Shown here in pieces: positions 21,482-30,267 of a stretch of DNA of 64,000 bases; position 1 is the first letter of the stretch, and each line of letters starts with the position of its first letter. The translations under genes were made by a program, and so were the position numbers. The DNA is from Xenorhabdus indica (lineage in GTDB: Bacteria > Pseudomonadota > Gammaproteobacteria > Enterobacterales > Enterobacteriaceae): assembly GCF_014467235.1 (NCBI RefSeq), contig NZ_NKHP01000006.1, positions 1 through 64,000 of the forward strand. The letters run 5' to 3'. Under the pieces are notes generated by a model. That model made no database searches. It was not told the origin of the DNA and saw only the letters and a program-made list of their open reading frames with translations.

Positions 21482-22630
21482 CTATACAGACTTTTTAGGG
21501 ATCAAGTGTGAAGATATAAACATTAATCCGACCAGAACAAGGACAATAATAAACCCTTTTTCGTTAAATATATCCATTGAAATACCCGTCATTAAAGGTC
21601 CCATAAGACTGCCAATGCTCCAAATAATGCCAAATAGAGAATTTATAGTAATTAGTGTCTGGCCTGAATATTTTTTCCCTGCTCTCACTAATGATAAGGT
21701 ATAAATCCCGCCACCGAATGCTCCCATGATGATAATATCAAGCCATAAAAATATAGAATTTACAGTAAATGGTAATGCTAATAAGGTAAGAATAAAAACC
21801 ACTCCACAAATAATATGCATCCTTTGATGATTAGTTTTATCTGCAAGCCACCCTATAGGAACTTGAAAAATTGCATCACCAAGAAAAATTACTGTTATCA
21901 GGGTAATGGTGACTTTTTCTTGAATTCCCAATGAAAAACCATATAGTGGAAACATGGATAATGTCGCTGCATCAAAAAACGAAAAACAAAAAACACCAAT
22001 CATAAGACAGGGCGCAGACATAATTAATGGCAAGGCAGAATATTTTATTTCTTGATTTTTTTCTGTCTGTTGTGATAAGGATGCTGAAGGATTTATTAAA
22101 ATAATTACAATACAAACAATGGAGAATAAGCTCAGTAATGTTGCAGGAATAAGTGAGATAATACCAACGATAGAAATCAATAATGGCCCCAGTAATTGAC
22201 ATCCGGTAAATACTGAAGTGTATAATCCCATCAATGTTCCTTTATAGTTATCACTAGCATTATCGCTGATCCAGGATTCTCCGACCACCACAATGATGCC
22301 ACAAGCAAACCCCATCAAGAATCGGGGAATAGCAAGATAATATACTTGGTTTATGTAAGTGGAAAATAAAGTAGAAACGGCAAGTAATAATAAAACAAAA
22401 ATCAATAAATTATTTAATTTAAATAAACGAGTCAATATTGGAATAATCATAGAAGAAATCAGCATTCCCACCGCAGGTAATGCTGACACTATACCCAAAG
22501 TCGTTGAAGCGTGATTTTGTCCTGCCAGCTTTAAACTGACCATTGGCAATGTATATCCCATTGCTAATCCTACGAGAGATGCTCCCAATATAATAGATAC
22601 CATATATGATTTATTAATGCTGGCAGTCAT
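21482..22630 (-). CDS. MFS transporter linked to the synthetase-ALDH fusion gene
   Basis: From the ATG at 22630 the product has 382 residues and about 12 membrane segments in the pattern of the major facilitator superfamily. It begins MTASINKSYMVSIILGASLV, with GWLADKTNHQRM resembling the conserved cytoplasmic loop. A longer frame extends to 22771 but runs into the upstream gene with unrelated hydrophilic sequence, so I reject that start. The gene begins 10 bases after the synthetase-ALDH gene stops, which makes a two-gene operon very likely. Export of that enzyme's product, or self-protection, is the natural inference. It is AT-rich like its partner. Confidence 0.85.
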   Translation of the reverse strand: MTASINKSYMVSIILGASLVGLAMGYTLPMVSLKLAGQNHASTTLGIVSALPAVGMLISSMIIPILTRLFKLNNLLIFVLLLLAVSTLFSTYINQVYYLAIPRFLMGFACGIIVVVGESWISDNASDNYKGTLMGLYTSVFTGCQLLGPLLISIVGIISLIPATLLSLFSIVCIVIILINPSASLSQQTEKNQEIKYSALPLIMSAPCLMIGVFCFSFFDAATLSMFPLYGFSLGIQEKVTITLITVIFLGDAIFQVPIGWLADKTNHQRMHIICGVVFILTLLALPFTVNSIFLWLDIIIMGAFGGGIYTLSLVRAGKKYSGQTLITINSLFGIIWSIGSLMGPLMTGISMDIFNEKGFIIVLVLVGLMFISSHLIPKKSV

Positions 22631-22640
22631 TTTTACTTTT

Positions 22641-25463
22641 TTACCTGTTGTACGGTTCAACCAAATACTGATATATATCCCTTTGCGGCAATGTACTTCC
22701 ATTAATTCTATTACCATCATACCAAAGGCATGATGCAGCGGGTCCTTGTCCACCATATGGAAGATAACCATGTTCCTCCAAATGTAAATCAGTATTATGG
22801 AGAATACTATCCGGTAAGTGTAACTTTTTGCTTAATTCATAGTTAATATAATCGCTTGTACCAAATAAAGAAATGTACATAGCATTAGCAGAGTAACTTG
22901 GATGAGAAAAATAATCTATTAATTCTTGATCTAGCTGATATCTTTGCAAAAAGAAAACAGGAGCAAAAAACTCTTTGTAATTACCGCCTAAAACGAGAGG
23001 TTTTTCAAATACAGTCGGTTTTATCATACCGTTTATAGGATTTATTTCTCCACCATAGGTACAATAACTTCTGTTCATTTTAAATATTGATGCAATCTTT
23101 ATACTGTGATCAATATCACTGTTAGGGCCTACTATATTTTCATAATCAGAATAAGGACCTACTTTATCTTCAATTCCTTTCAAACTAAAAATTAATTTAT
23201 CCTTAAACACATTATATATATCATTGTGTACCAATATAGAATTGGGACCGGCACAATCTTGCCCTTGATTATAGAGCACAACTCGTTTGGCACTTTCGAT
23301 AGCTAAATCTATATCCGCATCCTTTGATACAATAAGAGGATTATGTCCTGCCCCATTTAAGATAAACAATGTGTTTTTTCTAAAATGTTTGCGAACTTTA
23401 ATTGCATTCTCTGGTGTACCGGTAAAAATAACAGCATCGGTTATTTTTACTCTTTTACTTAAAAATAACTCTTTATCTTCATAGGAAACTGAAAATGATT
23501 CAGATATTTTCGATAGATCAATAACCTTTTCAAATTTTTTATAATGGGGATGCATCGCTGTAGGTGGACGAATACAAATATTTTCAGCCATAAGAGAAGG
23601 TATAAAACCAAAACACACAGAAGCATAAATTGGTTGGTTCAGAGGAAGAAATGATGTAATGCCGTAGACTTTCTTTTGAAAAAATTTTTCATTTTTTTCA
23701 ATATTTTCTAAAAGATCTACTGCGCGATAAATCTCATCTTCAGTGACGATTTTACATTGGTATTCAGAAAAAGCGTCAATTAGGGAGCTTGTCTGTTTTT
23801 TCAACTCATGAGATAAAACATTACATTTTTCCCTAATTTGATGAAAATTAATTTCACCGAATAATTTTGTCATATGTGGTTTTTCATCCTTATACAAATT
23901 TCTTACAATAGATGATTCTGTTTTTATCGCACCACTTTCTTTTGTTTCATTTTCTTTTTTTATTTTTTGTGGATTATCAAAACATTCAATTATTTCTTTT
24001 ATATCATTTACTGCTATCCATGTCTTTATTCTTGGGCCACAGATATCACCAAATAATCCCCTATAAAGTAAATTCCATATTTGTGGTTTATCCTTTTCTG
24101 GGAAATGATTTTCGTAGGTATCAAATATAAGTTTTATTATATCTTCCTTACAAAAGTATTTTCCTGATTTTATCGACTCTGTGATAACAGAAAAATACTG
24201 CTTCTCTTTGTTTGTTGTTAACCCTCTGTTATCATTTTTATTGGTTTTTAAGTAATAATTATAGCTAATTGTTAGTTCATTTTCCGATATAATTTCCCCA
24301 TCTCTTTTATATAAATCAAGAAATTTTCTTGCTGATGCAAGGCTGGTTGGCTTTGATGCTTTTAATATCCTGGATATCTTTAAAAAAGATAAGCGTTTTT
24401 TATTTTTGCTCAAAATATTTACTTGATCATTCAATCCAGGAAACTGTTCTATATAAAATCTAGTGGCTTTTTTAGGATCTTTTGATAAATAAATTTGAAT
24501 GGCGTCTTGTGTAAGGAGATTTCTGACATCACTCAGAGAGAAGCCATTACCTTTTGATTTAGATATTTTTTCCCCAGAAGAGTCAAGAAAAAGTCCATAT
24601 TTGTAAAAACGTGGAGTAGGTTTATGTAATGCACTAAAAATCTGACGAGCAACAACTGCTGAACCAGTCAGGTCTTCTCCATGCATTTCAAAATGAATAT
24701 TTCTATGCAGCAAACGCATGCTCCAGTCAGCTTTCCATTGGAGTTTAGATTTGCCATTTAATATTGAAATTGTTTGCTCTTGATCTAATATTTCATCCTG
24801 ATAAAGCTCTCGAAGTTCTACACCATATTCATACCCAGGTTTATTCACTATTTCTTCTGAAGGTATATAATAGGTTATCTCTCCATCATCTGGATTTACA
24901 TTTGTTATGACAATATGCTCAAGTACTTTCCCTGTTTTTTCAGAAATAGGCATTATGATGTTATATGTTCTCTGCCTTAAATAACCTGTAGACCCTTTGC
25001 ATATCTGATTGATAATTGAAAAATTTCTCAGAAATACTTTAATTGTATCGTTATAGTCTCCATTACTATAAGCCAGAGAATTATTTATTATATTGCAATC
25101 TATATCATACTCTTTGACAAATTCCAATAATCGTTTTTCCGCCATCTCTGAGAATGAAGAGTATACGCCGAATGGGTCTGGAACTTTATTTACTGGCAGA
25201 CCTAAATAACTTTTTAACTTTTCTGAACTAGGTACATTAGTTGGTATTTTTCTGAACGGGTCAAAATCGTCTGAAATAAGATAAAAATTAACTTTTCTAC
25301 CCAATTTGTTGAGTTCTTTTTTTACTAAATTGGTACGAATTATTTCACAAAGTGTTCCTATATGAGGAATTCCTGTTGGACCAAATCCAGCACCAATATT
25401 GATTTCCTTTCCGTAGGGAATTGTATCATGTATTTCTGATGCTTCCGTAACATACCATTTCAT
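22641..25463 (-). CDS. Class I lysyl-tRNA synthetase-like / aldehyde dehydrogenase-like fusion protein
   Basis: The 940-residue protein joins two enzymes. Residues 1 to about 495 follow class I LysRS: the HIGH-type motif is GPTGIPHIGT (28-37), then SDDFDPFRKIPTNVP (64-78), the KMSKS-type motif KISKSKGNG (299-307), and the family C-terminal segment LYRGLFGDICGPR (466-478). Residues about 535-940 follow the ALDH fold: Asn609 in PLNQP (oxyanion), FTGTPENA (680-687), nucleophile Cys737 in NQGQDCAGP, Glu831 in KEFFAPV and PYGGQGP (902-908). Asn703 replaces the usual general-base Glu. A strong AGGAG site precedes the ATG by 10 bases. The gene is AT-rich compared with pgpA beside it, suggesting acquisition. 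The substrate and product are unknown, and whether tRNA is used is open. Confidence 0.85.
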   Translation of the reverse strand: MKWYVTEASEIHDTIPYGKEINIGAGFGPTGIPHIGTLCEIIRTNLVKKELNKLGRKVNFYLISDDFDPFRKIPTNVPSSEKLKSYLGLPVNKVPDPFGVYSSFSEMAEKRLLEFVKEYDIDCNIINNSLAYSNGDYNDTIKVFLRNFSIINQICKGSTGYLRQRTYNIIMPISEKTGKVLEHIVITNVNPDDGEITYYIPSEEIVNKPGYEYGVELRELYQDEILDQEQTISILNGKSKLQWKADWSMRLLHRNIHFEMHGEDLTGSAVVARQIFSALHKPTPRFYKYGLFLDSSGEKISKSKGNGFSLSDVRNLLTQDAIQIYLSKDPKKATRFYIEQFPGLNDQVNILSKNKKRLSFLKISRILKASKPTSLASARKFLDLYKRDGEIISENELTISYNYYLKTNKNDNRGLTTNKEKQYFSVITESIKSGKYFCKEDIIKLIFDTYENHFPEKDKPQIWNLLYRGLFGDICGPRIKTWIAVNDIKEIIECFDNPQKIKKENETKESGAIKTESSIVRNLYKDEKPHMTKLFGEINFHQIREKCNVLSHELKKQTSSLIDAFSEYQCKIVTEDEIYRAVDLLENIEKNEKFFQKKVYGITSFLPLNQPIYASVCFGFIPSLMAENICIRPPTAMHPHYKKFEKVIDLSKISESFSVSYEDKELFLSKRVKITDAVIFTGTPENAIKVRKHFRKNTLFILNGAGHNPLIVSKDADIDLAIESAKRVVLYNQGQDCAGPNSILVHNDIYNVFKDKLIFSLKGIEDKVGPYSDYENIVGPNSDIDHSIKIASIFKMNRSYCTYGGEINPINGMIKPTVFEKPLVLGGNYKEFFAPVFFLQRYQLDQELIDYFSHPSYSANAMYISLFGTSDYINYELSKKLHLPDSILHNTDLHLEEHGYLPYGGQGPAASCLWYDGNRINGSTLPQRDIYQYLVEPYNR

Positions 25464-25908
25464 AAATAATCAACTCCTATACGAATGATTATATATTTTT
25501 TGCAACGGATATAAACTAGATTAAAAATATGATTATTTCATTATCAAACCATTTTCGATGAAAATAAATATAACAAAATTTAATAAGGTTGTTGTGGTTT
25601 GGATTCAACTGAAAAAAATAATACGCCTATGATTTTTGAAGTCAACGAGTTATTTGTCTTTTATTATTGTTATTTTATAAGATAGTTTATTTTTTGATAA
25701 CCTGATTCGAATGAAAATTAAGAACATAAAAAGATTTAAGAAATAATTTCTAAGAAATAAAATAACAACAAATTATATTTAACAGAATTGATAATTCCTA
25801 ACATCCTTCAACTAAAGAATAAGACAAATGTTAGAAGTAAATTAGCCACTGCACACAGTGGCTAATCAATTAGTTATCACTACACTAAAAATGGAAGGTT
25901 CAGAAAGG
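25464..25908. other. AT-rich intergenic region between the fusion gene and pgpA
   Basis: This 445-base stretch is very AT-rich and holds the promoter region of the synthetase-ALDH gene at its left end. TAAGAAATAA is repeated at 14-base period (25737-25746 and 25751-25760). The hairpin at 25841-25866 near the pgpA end is listed separately. No reading frame of note is present. Confidence 0.6.
25841..25866 (-). terminator. Hairpin downstream of pgpA, probable terminator
   Basis: A perfect 11-base-pair stem (25841-25851 with 25856-25866) closes a 4-base loop 43 bases past the pgpA stop. On the minus strand it is followed only by a short T-rich tail, so it is a probable rather than certain terminator of the nrdR-to-pgpA gene group. 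Confidence 0.6.
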
Positions 25909-26391
25909 TCATAGTTGATAAAAATTCAGCAACCAGATAACAATCACGGCAAAAATCGCTGCGATAATATCATCCAGCATAATACCAACCCCACCTTTGA
26001 CGTAACGGTCAAACCAGCGAATCGGCCACGGTTTCCACATATCGAAAATGCGGAATATCACAAAAGCCACTAAAACCCATTGCCAGTTGAGGACAGGGAT
26101 CGCCATTAATGTGATCCACATTCCGATGAATTCATCCCAGACCACACACCCCGGATCTTCAACCTGCATAGCATCGGCTGCTTTCTGACAAATAACACAG
26201 CCAATAATTGTGCCGAACAGAATAGCCAGCCAGATCCCCCATTGAGGTAACTGTACTAACAATAACCAAAATGGGATAGCAGCGACTGAGCCCATAGTGC
26301 CCGGAATAACCGGCGATAAACCACTGCCGAATCCGGTAGCCAGCAAGTGCCACGGATTGCTCATCCTCAAACGGCGTTTTGCATCATCCAT
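25909..26391 (-). CDS. pgpA: Phosphatidylglycerophosphatase A PgpA
   Basis: The 160-residue inner-membrane enzyme dephosphorylates phosphatidylglycerol phosphate. The family motifs [45 protein letters not shown] and MLDDIIAA are all present. I place the start at 26391 because GGAGG lies 7 bases before that ATG and [10 protein letters not shown] aligns with the family; an in-frame codon at 26421 would add 10 residues. The start overlaps the thiL stop by 8 bases (ATGGATGA), so translation is probably coupled. Confidence 0.94.
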   Translation of the reverse strand: MDDAKRRLRMSNPWHLLATGFGSGLSPVIPGTMGSVAAIPFWLLLVQLPQWGIWLAILFGTIIGCVICQKAADAMQVEDPGCVVWDEFIGMWITLMAIPVLNWQWVLVAFVIFRIFDMWKPWPIRWFDRYVKGGVGIMLDDIIAAIFAVIVIWLLNFYQL

Positions 26392-27430
26392 GAGTTCCCT
26401 CCGTTTGATCATTCTCTTCACGCTCTGATGTCTGGCAATCTTCTACCGGCTTTTTCTCGGTTTTAAAATGGTCGAATCCTTTCAGATCCAGTTTGATCTC
26501 TTCATTATTGTTAAAATAGCGAATACCTTCTGATTCTGGTCTGATCTGCCCGATACAGCAGAAACTGGCTCCTGTATGTGCCAAAGCCATATTTAATGCA
26601 CCACGGTTCAGTTCAGGCACAGTAAAGCACAACTCGTAATCTTCACCACCACTTAATGCCAAACTTAATGCCTGCTCTGGCGGGACATATTTCTGCATCG
26701 CCTCAGAATAAGGCAGTGCATCCAGATTAATACGCGCACCACATTGGCTGGCAGTCAGAATATGGTTCAGATCGGAAATCAAGCCATCGGATAAATCGAT
26801 AGCAGAAGAGGCTAAATCACGCAATGCCTGCCCCTGCAAGACCCGAGGCTGTGGACGGAGATGACGCTTGAGAAGCCAGTTTTGGACGGCTGTCTCTTCG
26901 ATTGTCAGGCGATCCTGCAATAAGGCAAGCCCCGCTGCACTATCACCCAAAGTTCCGGTCACATAAATCCAATCACCGTTTTTGGCACCGGTACGACGTA
27001 ATGCTCTGCCAGCCGGAACCAGACCATGTACAGTCAGAGTCAAACTCATCGGACCTTTGGTCGTATCTCCACCAATTAACTGCATTCCGTAATAGTTCAG
27101 TTGTTCAAACAGACTATCACTAAACCGCTTTAACCAATCCTCATTGATAGCCGGCAAAGTCAGCGCCAACGATGCCCAGGCAGGATCTGCTCCTACCGCA
27201 GCCAAATCGCTGATATTGACAGCCAGAGCCTTATACGCCAGATCTTCCGGTGCAATATCAGGAAGAAAATGAATACCAGAAACCAACGTATCTGTTGTCA
27301 CTGCCAGCTCTTGCTTTTCTGCAACGGTCATCAGCGCACAATCATCACCAATCCCTAGATTCACATCACGTCGGCGGATAACATGGCGATTGAAATAACG
27401 TGCAATGAGGTCAAATTCACCACATGCCAT
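26384..27430 (-). CDS. thiL: Thiamine-monophosphate kinase ThiL
   Basis: ThiL phosphorylates thiamine monophosphate to the cofactor thiamine pyrophosphate. Starting at [13 protein letters not shown] (ATG 27430), the protein has 348 residues with the ATP-grasp-unrelated ThiL/PurM fold: [43 protein letters not shown] and [11 protein letters not shown]. An in-frame upstream codon at 27466 is not needed. The last 20 or so residues are a hydrophilic Lys/Glu-rich tail beyond the end of E. coli ThiL, produced by reading into the pgpA start. Confidence 0.95.
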   Translation of the reverse strand: MACGEFDLIARYFNRHVIRRRDVNLGIGDDCALMTVAEKQELAVTTDTLVSGIHFLPDIAPEDLAYKALAVNISDLAAVGADPAWASLALTLPAINEDWLKRFSDSLFEQLNYYGMQLIGGDTTKGPMSLTLTVHGLVPAGRALRRTGAKNGDWIYVTGTLGDSAAGLALLQDRLTIEETAVQNWLLKRHLRPQPRVLQGQALRDLASSAIDLSDGLISDLNHILTASQCGARINLDALPYSEAMQKYVPPEQALSLALSGGEDYELCFTVPELNRGALNMALAHTGASFCCIGQIRPESEGIRYFNNNEEIKLDLKGFDHFKTEKKPVEDCQTSEREENDQTEGTHG

Positions 27431-27463
27431 AATAGAATTCCAAAAAGTGACTGACGATGTGTA

Positions 27464-27490
27464 CATAAGGCCGGGGAAACCGGCCTTATG
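27464..27490. repeat. Intercistronic hairpin between nusB and thiL
   Basis: CATAAGGCCGG and CCGGCCTTATG form a perfect 11-base-pair stem with the loop GGAAA. It has no T run, so it is more likely an mRNA-stability or attenuating hairpin than a terminator. Confidence 0.6.
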
Positions 27491-27531
27491 TTTAAAATCA
27501 TCGAGTTATAATAGGGGCTATTGGCAAGCAA

Positions 27532-27948
27532 TCACTTTTTTTTACGTGCTACCGGGCCAGCTTTGTCCAATACCCCATTCACGAATTTATGACTATCTTC
27601 GGCACCAAATGTTTTTGCCAATTCGATACCTTCATTAATAGCCACTTTGTAGGGAACATCATCACGAAAGCTTAGTTCAAACATCGCAACGCGCAAGATG
27701 GCTTTTTCCACCTGACCTAACTCTTCAAGCTGGCGGGAAAGATACGGAGCCATCAAGGCATCCAATTTTGCAGCATTCACCGCGACCCCGGACAATAATT
27801 CACGGAAATAGGTGACATCAACACCGGTTACATCCTGCTCTGACAGAAACTGCAATTCAACATCAGCGATGCTGTTTTTGGATAATTGCCATGAATAAAT
27901 TGCCTGAACAGCACACTCACGAGCACGACGACGAGCAGCAGGTTTCAC
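27532..27948 (-). CDS. nusB: Transcription antitermination factor NusB
   Basis: The 138-residue all-helical RNA-binding protein pairs with NusE (S10) on boxA of rRNA transcripts. The N-terminal [22 protein letters not shown] and the later [30 protein letters not shown] and [11 protein letters not shown] are clear family matches. Length is that of E. coli NusB (139). It follows ribE by 29 bases in the conserved nrdR-ribD-ribE-nusB-thiL-pgpA order. Confidence 0.97.
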   Translation of the reverse strand: MKPAARRRARECAVQAIYSWQLSKNSIADVELQFLSEQDVTGVDVTYFRELLSGVAVNAAKLDALMAPYLSRQLEELGQVEKAILRVAMFELSFRDDVPYKVAINEGIELAKTFGAEDSHKFVNGVLDKAGPVARKKK

Positions 27949-27977
27949 AAAATTCCCCTTAATTAAAACTAAAAAAC

Positions 27978-28448
27978 TTAAGCCTTGATGGCTTTAATTA
28001 CATTAATCATTTCCAATGCAGTCAAGGCAGCTTCTGCTCCTTTATTGCCCGCTTTAGTACCCGCACGTTCAATCGCCTGTTCAATATTTTCGGTTGTCAG
28101 AACACCAAACGTGACAGGAATGTCGCTGGACATTGCCACACTGGACAAGCCAGAGCTACACTCACCGGCAACATATTCGAAGTGAGCCGTACCGCCACGG
28201 ATAACAGTACCCAAAGCAATAACCGCATCATACTTTTCGGATTCAGCCAGTGCCTTAACTGTCAACGGCAGCTCATAAGCTCCCGGAACCCATACTACGG
28301 TGATATTGTCTGAAGAAACCTGACCGATGCGTTCCAGCGCATCCACGGCCCCTTCCAGCAGGCTGTCATTAATGAAGTTGTTAAAGCGGGCAATCGCAAT
28401 CGCAATGCGTGCTTCAGGAGCTGCAACAACACCTTTGATTATGTTCAT
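27978..28448 (-). CDS. ribE: 6,7-dimethyl-8-ribityllumazine synthase
   Basis: This 156-residue enzyme (also called RibH) condenses the ribityl-pyrimidine with dihydroxybutanone phosphate in the penultimate step of riboflavin synthesis and assembles into icosahedral shells. [30 protein letters not shown] and [12 protein letters not shown] are signature segments. The His of HFEYV is the usual proton-transfer residue. AGGAAGG lies upstream of the ATG. A gap of 98 bases separates it from ribD, with no clear terminator. Confidence 0.97.
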   Translation of the reverse strand: MNIIKGVVAAPEARIAIAIARFNNFINDSLLEGAVDALERIGQVSSDNITVVWVPGAYELPLTVKALAESEKYDAVIALGTVIRGGTAHFEYVAGECSSGLSSVAMSSDIPVTFGVLTTENIEQAIERAGTKAGNKGAEAALTALEMINVIKAIKA

Positions 28449-28546
28449 AGCCTTCCTTATATCTTATTAACATCCGCAGGGGCGCGGATCTTATCATATT
28501 CTTTTTCTCTGCGTCTTGATTTATGTTCAAAGTTAAATCAGAGCAC

Positions 28547-29680
28547 TTAGCACGGTCGTAAACGAAGACGCACATCAGGCCCAACCTGTTGTACATCCAG
28601 CAACGTAAATTCTGGCGCATCCGATAATTTTTGTAGTTCAGGGATAGCAAACAACCCACGGGCGCTGCTCCCCAATACTTTGGGAGCGATATAGAGGATC
28701 AGCTCATCCACCAAGCCCAAAGACAACAAAGCACCTGCCAGCGTTGGCCCACATTCAGCCCAGACCGAATTTATCTGACGTTTACCAAGCTGCATCATCA
28801 GCAGAACTAAATCAACACCAGCGCCGTGTGCCGGCAACATTATCCTTTCAACAACTCGCTCAATATCTTCAGGCCAGCACTGTTCATCTTTATCAGAATC
28901 TGCCGAGTCAGTGTGCACTAACCAACATTGCCCTGATGGCTGAACAACTTGATGGTGTGGCATCACACGGTTTTGACTATCCACAATAATACGGATCGGT
29001 TGACGCAAAAGTTCTTGAGGATAAACAGACTGAGTTTCTGCATCCAGTTCATTCCAGCGAACCGTCAGTGAAGGATCATCTGCTAACACCGTCGCGCTGG
29101 AACTCAGGATAGCACTGCACTGTGCCCGCAATTTCTGTACATCCTGCCGTGCTTCCGATGAAGTAATCCACTTACTTTCACCCGATGCCAATGCAGTACG
29201 CCCATCCAATGAGGCTCCCAGTTTTAATTGCAGATAAGGAAATCCGGTGCGCATACGCTTGAGAAATCCTTTATTCAGTATTTCGGCCTGTTCCATCATT
29301 AAACCATGTTCAACCGCAATACCTGCCTGCTGCAATTTATATAAACCACGTCCTGCAACTTGTGGATTAGGATCCTGCATAGCCACCACAACACGACTTA
29401 TACCTGCGGCAATCAAAGCATCAGCACAAGGAGGAGTTTTACCATGGTGGCTGCATGGCTCAAGGGTAACATAGGCCGTTGCACCTTTTGCCTTGTCACC
29501 AGCCATGTGAAGAGCATGAACTTCTGCGTGAGGTTCACCCGCACGTAAATGAAAACCTTCCCCTATTATTTGGTCATCTTTGACAATGACACAACCCACG
29601 TTCGGGTTCGGGGATGTCGTAAAACGCCCCTGATACGCCAGTTCCAGCGCCCGGGACATATAAGTTTCATCAAGAGTCAT
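28547..29680 (-). CDS. ribD: Bifunctional riboflavin deaminase/reductase RibD
   Basis: The 377-residue protein catalyses the second and third steps after GTP cyclohydrolase II. The N-terminal zinc deaminase domain shows HAEVHALHM and EPCSHHGKTPPC. The C-terminal NADPH reductase domain begins about residue 146 with LQLKLGASLDGRTALASGESKWI, and WAECGPTLAGALL lies near the end. It starts 11 bases after the nrdR stop and is probably co-transcribed with it. Confidence 0.96.
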   Translation of the reverse strand: MTLDETYMSRALELAYQGRFTTSPNPNVGCVIVKDDQIIGEGFHLRAGEPHAEVHALHMAGDKAKGATAYVTLEPCSHHGKTPPCADALIAAGISRVVVAMQDPNPQVAGRGLYKLQQAGIAVEHGLMMEQAEILNKGFLKRMRTGFPYLQLKLGASLDGRTALASGESKWITSSEARQDVQKLRAQCSAILSSSATVLADDPSLTVRWNELDAETQSVYPQELLRQPIRIIVDSQNRVMPHHQVVQPSGQCWLVHTDSADSDKDEQCWPEDIERVVERIMLPAHGAGVDLVLLMMQLGKRQINSVWAECGPTLAGALLSLGLVDELILYIAPKVLGSSARGLFAIPELQKLSDAPEFTLLDVQQVGPDVRLRLRPC

Positions 29681-29691
29681 AGTGATGGCCT

Positions 29692-30141
29692 TTAATCTTG
29701 TAGTCTGGCGATCTCTTCACCAAATTCCCGAATGTCTTCAAAACTACGGTAAACAGATGCGAAACGGATATAAGCCACTTTATCGAGTTTTTTCAGCGCA
29801 TCCATCACAAAATTGCCGATCATTTTAGACGGAATTTCACGCTCTCCCGTAGCCCGGACCTGTGACTTAATGTGGCTAATCGCCATTTCCACATCATCAG
29901 AGCTGACAGGGCGCTTTTCCAGTGCCTTCTGCATGCCACGACGCAATTTTTCTTCGTCGAAAGGCTCCCGCATATCATCACTTTTTATAACTCTTGGCAT
30001 TACCAGTTCTGCAATTTCAAACGTGGTGAATCGTTCATGACATTCGAGACACTGACGGCGGCGGCGCACTTGTGAGCCATCTCCTACCAAACGGGAATCA
30101 ATAACTTTAGTATCAACGGCTGCGCAAAATGGGCAATGCAT
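29692..30141 (-). CDS. nrdR: Transcriptional repressor NrdR
   Basis: The 149-residue regulator senses dATP/ATP through an ATP-cone and represses ribonucleotide reductase genes. The N-terminal zinc ribbon has two CxxC pairs (CPFC, CLEC) surrounding RRRRQC, and the ATP-cone begins [18 protein letters not shown]. Length equals E. coli NrdR (149). It opens the leftward nrdR-ribD-ribE-nusB-thiL-pgpA group, just after the secF terminator. Confidence 0.97.
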   Translation of the reverse strand: MHCPFCAAVDTKVIDSRLVGDGSQVRRRRQCLECHERFTTFEIAELVMPRVIKSDDMREPFDEEKLRRGMQKALEKRPVSSDDVEMAISHIKSQVRATGEREIPSKMIGNFVMDALKKLDKVAYIRFASVYRSFEDIREFGEEIARLQD

Positions 30142-30198
30142 ATTGTTTCCTGACAGTTAACCGAACAGATAGACAGTTTACCTTGAAGTGATAATGAA

Positions 30199-30232
30199 AA
30201 ACACCCTGTCAGTAAGTACTCACAGGGTGTTT
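30199..30232 (-). terminator. Rho-independent terminator of the queA-to-secF gene group
   Basis: A perfect 10-base-pair stem AAACACCCTG/CAGGGTGTTT (30199-30208 with 30223-30232) is followed on the minus strand by a T run, 36 bases past the secF stop. Confidence 0.85.
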
Positions 30233-30267
30233 GAACAAGACAAACTATGTCATCACAGAAAAAATGA

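Noticed and set aside
22631..22771. Longer N-terminus for the MFS gene
   Set aside because: The extra 47 residues are hydrophilic, overlap the 3' end of the synthetase-ALDH gene, and the MFS fold begins naturally at the ATG at 22630.
22641..24000. Idea that the ALDH-like half is a ProA (glutamyl phosphate reductase) paralogue
   Set aside because: The motif pattern around Cys737 and the FTGTPENA segment fit the general ALDH superfamily, and ProA-specific features are not clear; only the chemical analogy is kept.
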